Origin: Endomicrobium sp.
Lineage (GTDB): Bacteria > Elusimicrobiota > Endomicrobiia > Endomicrobiales > Endomicrobiaceae
Direction: 5' to 3'
NCBI GenBank assembly: GCA_031264895.1
Contig: JAISDI010000222.1
Location: 1 to 6,884, forward strand
DNA length: 6,884 nucleotides
Made by a program: the position numbers and the translations under genes. Shown here piece after piece: positions 1 to 5,334 of the stretch (within the stretch, counting starts at the first letter, position 1; each line of letters starts with the position of its first letter). A model generated the notes under the pieces. The model was not told the DNA's origin. It saw nothing but the letters and a program-made list of their open reading frames with translations, and ran no database searches.

Positions 1-806
1 AAAGAAAAGATTTTTTAAAGAAAGCGCTTATCGACGAAAAAATGGCAAAAGAAAAAGTCGACTATTCTTCAGCTTTTTATTTTCCGTTTGCAAAAGGCAG
101 TTTTCATCCAATAATACAAATTATCGAAGAAATATCCGGTATTTTTAAGTCTATGGGTTTTAACGTAGCGGAAGGCCCGGAAATAGAAACGGACTGGTAC
201 AATTTCGAAGCTTTAAATATTCCCGCAAACCATCCTGCCAGAGACATGCAGGACACTTTTTATCTTGAGGGAATGAAAAATGTCATGAGAACGCATACTT
301 CTCCCGGACAAATTCACGTTATGGAAAACCAGCAGCCTCCCGTCAAAGTCATAGTTCCGGGCAGGGTGTACAGAAACGAAGCCACCGACGCTTCTCATTC
401 GTCGATATTTCATCAGATAGAGGGGTTGGCCGTATCAGAAAATATAACTTTTGCGGATTTAAAAAGTACGCTTACTCTTTTTATACATAAACTTTACGGA
501 ACGGATACTGATTTGCGTTTCAGACCGTCGTACTTTCAGTTCACGGAACCGTCTGCGGAAGTTGACATACAATGCGTTTTATGCCGCGGAAAGGGCTGTA
601 GAGTTTGCAAAAATTCCGGCTGGCTTGAAATGCTCGGCTGCGGAATGGTTCACCCGAACGTTTTTAAAGCGGTAAAATACGATACGGAAAAATATACGGG
701 TTTCGCTTTTGGAATGGGCGTAGAACGCCTTGCGATGTTAAAGTACGGTATTGACGATATACGTCTTTTTTATGAAAACGATTTAAGATTTTTAAAGCAA
801 TTTTAA
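1..806 (+). CDS. pheS: Phenylalanyl-tRNA synthetase alpha subunit, 5'-truncated by window edge
   Basis: Catalytic chain of the class II (alpha-beta)2 phenylalanyl-tRNA synthetase, which activates Phe with ATP and charges tRNA-Phe in the cytoplasm. The frame is open to the left edge (codons in phase from base 3, reading RKDFLKKALIDEK). The ATG at 42 is therefore internal: it has no Shine-Dalgarno motif, and about 70-80 residues of the N-terminal tRNA-binding coiled coil lie outside. Counting that Met as residue 1, the motifs run in family order: GSFHP (19-23), VAEGPEIETDWYNFEALNIP (42-61), HPARDMQDTF (64-73), motif 2 PGRVYRNEATDASHSSIFHQ (106-125), RFRPSYFQFTEPSAEVD (159-175), LGCGMVHPNV (198-207), motif 3 GFAFGMGVERLAMLKYG (220-236), and the terminal FENDLRFLKQF-like end. 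A CxxC-x4-CxxC insert (C178, C181, C186, C189) precedes GWLEMLGCG. Such inserts occur in many bacterial PheS, and zinc binding is plausible. The gene is followed closely by pheT, as expected for the operon. Identification is very secure. Confidence 0.98.
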   Translation, partial: RKDFLKKALIDEKMAKEKVDYSSAFYFPFAKGSFHPIIQIIEEISGIFKSMGFNVAEGPEIETDWYNFEALNIPANHPARDMQDTFYLEGMKNVMRTHTSPGQIHVMENQQPPVKVIVPGRVYRNEATDASHSSIFHQIEGLAVSENITFADLKSTLTLFIHKLYGTDTDLRFRPSYFQFTEPSAEVDIQCVLCRGKGCRVCKNSGWLEMLGCGMVHPNVFKAVKYDTEKYTGFAFGMGVERLAMLKYGIDDIRLFYENDLRFLKQF

Positions 807-812
807 AAAGGA
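805..812 (+). promoter_or_regulatory. Ribosome binding site of pheT
   Basis: AAAAAGGA lies in the 16-base gap between pheS and pheT. Its GGA ends 10 bases before the ATG at 823, which is slightly long but workable. A nearer ATG at 815 is only two bases from the motif, is out of frame, and stops after three codons (ATGAAAAAATGA), so 823 is the start that gives PheT. Confidence 0.6.
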
Positions 813-822
813 TAATGAAAAA

Positions 823-3183
823 ATGAAAATATCATATAACCTGCTTAAAAAATTTGTGGATTTTGATTTAAGCCCTCAAGAACTGTCAAAAATGCTGACG
901 CTTATAGGGGTTGAAACTTATGTGCTTTCCGAACAAGGACAGTGGAGCGGCGTTATTACGGCAAAAGTTTTAGAAAAAGAAAAACATCCGAATGCCGACA
1001 AACTGTCTCTATGCAAACTTACCGACGGCGCTAATTTTTATTCCGTAGTATGCGGCGCGCCTAACGTAGCCGCGGGGCAGACTGTTCCTCTTGCGGTTGT
1101 CGGAGCGGTTTTGCCCGGAGATTTTAAAATAAAACAATCAAAAATCAGGGGAACGGATTCAGAAGGGATGATATGTTCTGAAAGGGAGCTCGGCCTTGCG
1201 GAAGAATCTGCGGGAATAATGGTTCTTGAAGAAAATACGGAACTCGGCGTTCCTCTTGAAAAAGTTTTGGATATCGACAGCATTCTTGAGGTTGAAATTA
1301 CTACAAACAGGGGAGACTGTTTAAGTCATCTGGGAGTTGCAAGAGAAATAGGGGCAAAACTTAGGAAAACTCCGATTTTGCCTTTAGTAAAAACTCCGAC
1401 GGTTTCTGCCGCAAGCAATATAAAAGTCGAATCTGATCTTTGCAGCCGTTATATAGGCTGTGTAATCTCCGGAATTAAAGTCGGGCCTTCGCCTAAATGG
1501 CTTTCTGACGCCGTTGAAAAGTTTGGGATAAGGTCAATAAATAATATTGTAGACGTTACAAACTATATTCTTCTGGAACTAGGGCAGCCTTTGCACGCTT
1601 TTGACATATCTAAGCTTGCTTCGCAAAACGTCATAGTAAGAAATGCAAAACAGGGCGAAAAAATAACGGCTTTAGACGCAAAAGTATACGAACTCGATTC
1701 TGAAATTCTTGTTATTGCCGACGAAGAAAAGCCCGTCGCAATAGCCGGAGTAATGGGCGGCGAATTTTCGGGAATAGACGAAAAAACCGAAACAGTATTT
1801 CTTGAAAGCGCGGTATTTAACGCCGATTCAATAAGAAAGACATCTAAAAAACTTAACCTTTCAAGCGATTCTTCGTACAGGTTCGAAAGAGGCGTTTCGT
1901 GGGATATTGCGGAATTTGCGTCGTGGAGAGCGGCTAATCTAATATATCAAGTGGCCGGCGGACGCATAGAATCCAGAGAAGACATACAAACGGCTCAATA
2001 CGAAAAAACAAATATTACTTTAAGACTTGAACGCGTGCCGAAAGTTTTGGGTTATCGTATCGAAGAAGACGATATTGCGGAAATCCTGAGATTTTTAGGA
2101 ATAGACCTTCAGCCCAGAGGCGAAATTATTTTGTGTAAAATTCCGTCGTGGCGCAACGATATAAAAGAAGAAACCGATATTATAGAAGAAGTAGCGAGAA
2201 TATACGGCTATGAAAATATACCAAAACCGGAAAATAACGAAGCTGTTGTTTCTACGCAAAACAATTCTTTTACCCCGGAACTTGCAGCCGGTTTTAGAAG
2301 AAATCTTTACGGGTTGGGGTTTAGCGAAGTTTTAAATTACAGCTTTTCTGAAATAAAAGACGTCGAATTTTTCAATCTTAAATATTTTCATAAAATAGCA
2401 AATCCGATTTCAAAAGAAAATGAAGTATTAAGACCTTCTCTTCTTCCCGGCCTCTACAAAAATCTTGTTTTAAACGCCGGACACGGAGCCGAGACCGTCG
2501 CTCTTTTTGAGTACGGAAAAATTTATGTCGAGCCTGCCGAAAGAAAAACTTTTGCCGCCATAATGTACGGCAGAGTATGGCGGGAATGGTGGAAGTGGGA
2601 GGAAAGTAAAATAAGTCCGGATTTTGATTTTTATTTCGGCGGGGGAATTGTAAAAAATATATTGCCTACGGACGATTTTGTGATTTCCGAAAATCTAAGT
2701 CCAAAACCTTATTTTCACCCCGGAAAAACCGCCGCAGTCGTTTACAGAGGCAAAGCCGTAGGACAGTTCGGCATTTTAAAACCTTCCTTTCAGGAAGATT
2801 TGAAAAAAGAAATATTTTATTTCGAGATGGACTTGGAATCTTTGGAAAATAATTGTCCGGACACGTCCGCCTCTTTCAAACGCGTCTCTAAATTTCCTTT
2901 AGTAAAAAGAGACATATCTGTAACCGCCGATAAGGCTCTTCAATTTTCAAAAATAGAAAAAGTCATAAAATCGGTAATGAAATCCGGAAACATATTAAAA
3001 GAATATTTACTGTTTTCCGTTTACGACGACGCTTCAAAAATCGGAGAAGGAAAAATAAGCTATTCTTTCAGACTTTTCTACAAAAACAATGAAAGAACTC
3101 TAAATGACGAAGAAGTAAATAAAGATATGACCGACCTAATTTCCAAACTAGACGCCGACCTAGGAGTAAAACTAAGGTGCTAG
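823..3183 (+). CDS. pheT: Phenylalanyl-tRNA synthetase beta subunit
   Basis: Non-catalytic but essential chain of phenylalanyl-tRNA synthetase. It binds tRNA-Phe, and in the family it carries the editing site that hydrolyses mischarged Tyr-tRNA-Phe. Its 786 residues match the usual bacterial length (about 790-800). Domains in order: N-terminal segment 1-38; EMAP/tRNA_bind OB fold about 39-149 (HPNADKLSLCKL 55-66, VVCGAPNV 75-82, KIRGTDSEGMICSERELGL 107-125); B3/B4 editing region about 209-382 (NNIVDVTNY 240-248, GQPLHAFD 254-261, SSDSSYRFERG 347-357); B5 about 397-465 (PSWRNDIKEETDIIEEVARI 441-460); inactive synthetase-like core about 470-680; FDX-ACB anticodon-binding domain about 690-786 (SKFPLVKRDISV 689-700). 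The start at 823 has AAAAAGGA (805-812) ten bases upstream, lies 16 bases after pheS, and begins MKISYNLL as family members do. The last 29 codons use only CTA for leucine, unlike the rest of the gene. Confidence 0.98.
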   Translation: MKISYNLLKKFVDFDLSPQELSKMLTLIGVETYVLSEQGQWSGVITAKVLEKEKHPNADKLSLCKLTDGANFYSVVCGAPNVAAGQTVPLAVVGAVLPGDFKIKQSKIRGTDSEGMICSERELGLAEESAGIMVLEENTELGVPLEKVLDIDSILEVEITTNRGDCLSHLGVAREIGAKLRKTPILPLVKTPTVSAASNIKVESDLCSRYIGCVISGIKVGPSPKWLSDAVEKFGIRSINNIVDVTNYILLELGQPLHAFDISKLASQNVIVRNAKQGEKITALDAKVYELDSEILVIADEEKPVAIAGVMGGEFSGIDEKTETVFLESAVFNADSIRKTSKKLNLSSDSSYRFERGVSWDIAEFASWRAANLIYQVAGGRIESREDIQTAQYEKTNITLRLERVPKVLGYRIEEDDIAEILRFLGIDLQPRGEIILCKIPSWRNDIKEETDIIEEVARIYGYENIPKPENNEAVVSTQNNSFTPELAAGFRRNLYGLGFSEVLNYSFSEIKDVEFFNLKYFHKIANPISKENEVLRPSLLPGLYKNLVLNAGHGAETVALFEYGKIYVEPAERKTFAAIMYGRVWREWWKWEESKISPDFDFYFGGGIVKNILPTDDFVISENLSPKPYFHPGKTAAVVYRGKAVGQFGILKPSFQEDLKKEIFYFEMDLESLENNCPDTSASFKRVSKFPLVKRDISVTADKALQFSKIEKVIKSVMKSGNILKEYLLFSVYDDASKIGEGKISYSFRLFYKNNERTLNDEEVNKDMTDLISKLDADLGVKLRC

Positions 3184-3188
3184 GTGCT
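3175..3188 (+). repeat. 7-bp tandem duplication across the pheT stop codon
   Basis: AGGTGCT occurs twice in direct tandem (3175-3181 and 3182-3188). The TAG stop of pheT (3181-3183) is made by the junction of the two units. The final codons are CTA AGG TGC TAG, so the extra unit overlaps the Arg-Cys end and creates or preserves the stop. This is probably a small replication-slippage event. No function is implied. Confidence 0.6.
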
Positions 3189-3260
3189 TGCGCACGGCAA
3201 GTTAGAACTGCAACGTTCCTTTAATCTTTGCTGTTAAATCAACCCACTGATTTTATATTT

Positions 3261-3344
3261 AAAATGGATGCCCCTGTGTTAAGACCCCACGGGACAGGCT
3301 GCTATGGAATTACATAATTCCAAAACTTAGGGCATGAAGACAAA
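3261..3344 (-). repeat. Palindromic repeat copy A, expanded form with a 56-base centre
   Basis: The flanks match the other repeat copies. AAAATGGATGCCC (3261-3273) and GGGCATGAAGACAAA (3330-3344) read on the minus strand as TTTGTCTTCATGCCC ... GGGCATCCATTTT. Outer arms ATGCCC (3268-3273) and GGGCAT (3330-3335) pair perfectly. Instead of a 9-base loop there are 56 bases that can fold into two hairpins. The first is CTGT/ACAG (3274-3277 / 3294-3297) capped by CCC/GGG (3285-3287 / 3291-3293). The second is TGGAATT/AATTCCA (3305-3311 / 3316-3322) with loop ACAT. The whole can be drawn as a three-way junction. TAAG (3280-3283) could additionally pair with CTTA (3326-3329). The pairing is seen in the sequence; a biological role is not established. 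Confidence 0.65.
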
Positions 3345-3356
3345 AATGATTTCACC

Positions 3357-3397
3357 CGTTTGTCCCAAGCGTCTCTATTGGGAATCCATTTTGTCGT
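3357..3397 (+). repeat. Palindromic repeat copy B, diverged
   Basis: Arms TCCCAA (3363-3368) and TTGGGA (3378-3383) enclose the 9-base loop GCGTCTCTA. The right flank AATCCATTTTGTCGT matches the family. The left flank CGTTTG is diverged from CGTCAT. This copy faces opposite to copy A, so AAAATGGAT (3261-3269) and ATCCATTTT (3384-3392) form an outer inverted pair round both. Confidence 0.6.
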
Positions 3398-3472
3398 TGC
3401 CGTCATCAAACTACTCTAATTTTCCTTTAACCCAGCTATTACATTAGAGCTTTCTAAAAACCATCTTCTTTC

Positions 3473-3519
3473 TTTGTCGTCATCCCCGAGTGTCTTTATC
3501 GGGGATCCACGTTCGTCGT
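3473..3519 (+). repeat. Palindromic repeat copy C
   Basis: TTTGTCGTC is followed by perfect 8-base arms ATCCCCGA (3482-3489) and TCGGGGAT (3499-3506) around the 9-base loop GTGTCTTTA, then CCACGTTCGTCGT. The outer flanks carry a direct GTCGT at both ends (3476-3480 and 3515-3519). A few bases of chance identity cannot be excluded for that last point. Confidence 0.75.
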
Positions 3520-3540
3520 AAAACAAAAACTTCTTTCAGT

Positions 3541-3582
3541 AAAAATGGATTCCCGATAACAACTTTCGGGAATGACGAACAA
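3541..3582 (-). repeat. Palindromic repeat copy D
   Basis: On the + strand AAAAATGG is followed by arms ATTCCCGA (3549-3556) and TCGGGAAT (3566-3573), a 9-base loop TAACAACTT, then GACGAACAA. Read on the minus strand it is TTGTTCGTCATTCCCGA ... TCGGGAATCCATTTTT, co-linear with copy C. Relative to copy C, one arm base pair changes from C-G to T-A on both sides, so the pairing is kept. Confidence 0.75.
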
Positions 3583-3605
3583 TATTTTAGAAACACCTAT
3601 CTGTT

Positions 3606-3643
3606 ACCTTTTTTCTTATGTTTTTTTTGACCTTTTTTATTTT
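3606..3643 (+). other. T-tract stretch with a 9-bp direct repeat
   Basis: ACCTTTTTT occurs at 3606-3614 and again at 3630-3638. T runs at 3609-3614, 3621-3628 and 3633-3638 have centres roughly 13 and 11 bases apart, near helical phase. TTATGT (3616-3621) and ACATAA (3644-3649) flank the middle as an inverted pair. Phased tracts can bend DNA. It could also be simple low-complexity sequence. No promoter with acceptable spacing is visible inside it. Confidence 0.4.
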
Positions 3644-3684
3644 ACATAACTCAGTGTGTTTTCACTCTATTATTCTTCGTTATT

Positions 3685-3723
3685 TCTAATGGGTTCCATT
3701 AGACAATTTTAGCTCTAATGGAA
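3685..3723 (+). promoter_or_regulatory. Three TCTAATGG half-sites forming two competing hairpins or an operator
   Basis: TCTAATGG (3685-3692), GTT, CCATTAGA (3696-3703) is a perfect 19-base dyad. A third copy, TCTAATGGAA (3714-3723), pairs over 10 bases with TTCCATTAGA (3694-3703). The middle arm can therefore pair either left or right but not both. The half-sites of the dyad are centred 11 bases apart, about one helical turn, as for a dimeric DNA-binding protein. The dyad lies about 110 bases upstream of the predicted transcription start of the hydrolase gene. An RNA switch would require transcription from further upstream. I cannot tell which reading is right, or whether the site is functional. 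Confidence 0.45.
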
Positions 3724-3770
3724 TATATGGGTTTAACATTTTAAGAAAAATTTTAAGCAAGCGGGCTTTT

Positions 3771-3798
3771 TTGCCTTTATGCTCGATTATGCTATAAT
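3771..3798 (+). promoter_or_regulatory. Sigma70-type extended -10 promoter of the hydrolase/flavoprotein operon
   Basis: TTGCCT (3771-3776) and a perfect TATAAT (3793-3798) are separated by 16 bases. TGC immediately before the -10 box provides the extended -10 TGn. Normal -10 to +1 spacing puts the transcription start at about A3805 (range 3803-3808). The start codon is at 3808, so the predicted 5' leader is 0-5 bases and leaves no room for a Shine-Dalgarno motif. Confidence 0.75.
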
Positions 3799-3807
3799 TA
3801 TTACATT

Positions 3808-5334
3808 ATGAAAAAAATATTTTTGGCTTTTTTAGTCGTGGTTTTGTGTTTTAATCCCGCCTTTGCAAAAAAAGCGGCTACGGAGACTGCTTCTCCGGAT
3901 TTGAAAAAAATTCTTGAAGATTTTGACGTGTATGCGCAAAAAACGCAAAAGCAGTGGAATATACCGGGAATGGCGATATGTATTGTCGTCGGGGATGAAG
4001 TTGTTTATAAGAAATCTTTCGGGATAAAAGAGGTAAAGAAAGAGGGTAAAGTCAATAATCAGACAATATTTCAGATAGGTTCATGCACTAAGGCGTTTAC
4101 AACGGCGCTTGTGGCAATTCTCGTCGACAGGGGATATTTGAATTGGCAGGATAAAGTTATCTCTTATCTTCCGGATTTCAGGCTTGACGACAGAAAAATA
4201 AGCGATGAAATGACGATAGAAGATTTATTGGCGCACTATAGCGGGCTGCCGTCTTATTCCCAGCATCTGATGATGCTGTTTGGGTATGACAGTAATTATA
4301 TAATAAATTCTATGAGGTATATAAAGCAGACGGGAAAGTTCAGAAAATCTTTCAGTTATCAGAACAATTTGTATCTTGTGATGGGCGAAATAATAAAAAA
4401 GATTACCAGAAAATCGTGGGAATACAATATAAAAGGATATATTTTCGGGCCTTTGGCGATGAACTCGTCTTCAATGGATTATAAAAGTTACCGCAAATCT
4501 AAAAACCGTTCTTTAGGACATTACTATTCGGGCGGACATCTTAAAGCTTTGTCCGACGATCTTGCGTATAATACATGGCCGTATGTTTTTGCTCCCGCAG
4601 GAGGAATAAACTCCAATATCGACGATATGTCGCAATGGCTTTTGTTTCTTGTCAATGACGCGTCTTCGTTTGGATATTCTTTGATATCAAAAGAAAATTA
4701 TGAAAAATTATTTGAAAGCAGAGTGTTTATAAACAGCAGTACGGATAACAAGAAAAACTATTACTGTCTTGGCTGGAAAAGTATGGAGTACGAACCTGAA
4801 AATATCATGTGGCACGCCGGCACTACCGACGGCGAAGGCGCATACGTTTCTTTCATGAGAGATAAAAAAATAGGAATGGCCGTGCTTATGAATCTTCCGA
4901 ACGGCAGAATGGCCGACGCGCTTGCAAAGAAATTTTATGATTCTTATCTGCAAAATCCGGAAATTAACTGGAGCGCCGTAAAACTTGAAGAGGCAAATAA
5001 GGCAAATAAAAAGCGCGTGCAAAAAGGGCCGCCGGAAGTTATAGTAGCGCATATGGATTTAAAAAAGTACGTCGGAATATATAATAACGTTTTATACGGC
5101 GACGCCGAAATTAAACTTGAAGGCGGCGTTTTAAAGTTCAGCGCAGGGCCGAGAAAAGTTTGGATCACGCTTAAACATTATAACGGCAACTCTTTTGACG
5201 GGACGGGCGTTCCGGGCTGGAGATTCAAGAGGCCGATGTTTATTTTCAGAGTTTATGAAAATTCGAATATAAGAGGATTGATAGTTGAGGATATGACGGA
5301 CGGAACAGACCCGCTGTTTAGGAAAGTAAAATGA
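3808..5334 (+). CDS. Exported serine hydrolase, class C beta-lactamase / PBP-like family with C-terminal DUF3471-like domain
   Basis: A 508-residue secreted or periplasmic hydrolase of the beta-lactamase-related (PF00144-type) fold. A signal peptide covers residues 1-20: MKK, hydrophobic core, and AFA before KK as a type I cleavage site. No lipobox is present. Catalytic motifs: SxxK as S92-C-T-K95 in FQIGSCTKAFTT; the LLAHYSGLP motif at 140-148; YxN as Y184-Q-N186 in SYQNNLYLVMGE; and the third motif H336-A-G338 in MWHAGTTDGEGAY, in place of KTG. Residues about 415-505 (KKYVGIYNNVLYGDAEIKLE onward) look like a DUF3471 domain, common behind such hydrolases. The family includes D-aminopeptidases, carboxypeptidases, esterases and true beta-lactamases; the substrate cannot be read from the sequence. 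The start at 3808 is fixed by the signal peptide, yet no Shine-Dalgarno motif precedes it. The stop overlaps the next gene's ATG. Confidence 0.9.
   Translation: MKKIFLAFLVVVLCFNPAFAKKAATETASPDLKKILEDFDVYAQKTQKQWNIPGMAICIVVGDEVVYKKSFGIKEVKKEGKVNNQTIFQIGSCTKAFTTALVAILVDRGYLNWQDKVISYLPDFRLDDRKISDEMTIEDLLAHYSGLPSYSQHLMMLFGYDSNYIINSMRYIKQTGKFRKSFSYQNNLYLVMGEIIKKITRKSWEYNIKGYIFGPLAMNSSSMDYKSYRKSKNRSLGHYYSGGHLKALSDDLAYNTWPYVFAPAGGINSNIDDMSQWLLFLVNDASSFGYSLISKENYEKLFESRVFINSSTDNKKNYYCLGWKSMEYEPENIMWHAGTTDGEGAYVSFMRDKKIGMAVLMNLPNGRMADALAKKFYDSYLQNPEINWSAVKLEEANKANKKRVQKGPPEVIVAHMDLKKYVGIYNNVLYGDAEIKLEGGVLKFSAGPRKVWITLKHYNGNSFDGTGVPGWRFKRPMFIFRVYENSNIRGLIVEDMTDGTDPLFRKVK
5320..5334 (+). promoter_or_regulatory. 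Ribosome binding site and ATGA coupling junction for the flavoprotein gene
   Basis: AGGAAAG (5320-5326), inside the last codons of the hydrolase gene, places AGGA seven bases before the ATG at 5331. The ATG and the hydrolase TGA share bases (ATGA, 5331-5334). This arrangement indicates cotranscription and probably coupled translation. Confidence 0.75.

Larger units (their letters stand above)
3184..3807. other. Non-coding spacer rich in palindromic repeats
   Basis: This is 624 bases between pheT and the hydrolase gene without a credible protein gene on either strand. The open frames are tiny, lack ribosome binding sites and lie on repeats. Contents from left to right: weak GC hairpins just after pheT (3184-3201); four palindromic repeat copies (3261-3344, 3357-3397, 3473-3519, 3541-3582) plus an isolated CGTCATC at 3401-3407; an inverted pair CTCTAAT / ATTAGAG (3414-3420 / 3443-3449); a T-tract stretch (3606-3643); three TCTAATGG copies (3685-3723); and a promoter (3771-3798). 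I find no canonical hairpin-plus-T-run terminator for the pheST operon. Confidence 0.8.

Noticed and set aside
42..44. ATG at 42 as the true start of pheS
   Set aside because: The frame is open upstream to the window edge and reads as the end of the PheS coiled coil. There is no Shine-Dalgarno motif, and starting here would remove the whole N-terminal tRNA-binding arm.
815..826. Three-codon open frame ATGAAAAAATGA overlapping the pheT start
   Set aside because: Only two bases from the ribosome binding site and easily produced by A-rich sequence; no evidence that it regulates pheT.
3184..3201. Hairpin after the pheT stop as a pheST terminator (CTTGC/GCAAG or GTGC/GCAC)
   Set aside because: Stems of 4-5 bp that exclude each other, followed by TTAGAACTG rather than a T run. 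Not a canonical intrinsic terminator.
3264..3317. 17-codon open frame inside repeat copy A
   Set aside because: No ribosome binding site, very short, and built from palindrome arms; the sequence is better explained as a repeat.
3627..3673. A second promoter using TTGACC (3627-3632) or TTTACA (3641-3646) with TATTAT (3668-3673)
   Set aside because: No -10-like hexamer at 16-18 bases from TTGACC, and the TTTACA-TATTAT spacer is 21 bases. Spacing is unsuitable.
3755..3772. Terminator AAGC/GCTT followed by six T just before the promoter
   Set aside because: A stem of only 4 bp with a 6-base loop, and its T run overlaps the -35 box; too weak to call.
4708..5052. 114-codon open frame on the minus strand inside the hydrolase gene
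   Set aside because: Lies wholly within a well-supported gene and has no recognisable domain; typical antisense shadow. The other minus-strand frames inside pheS, pheT and the flavoprotein gene were rejected on the same grounds.
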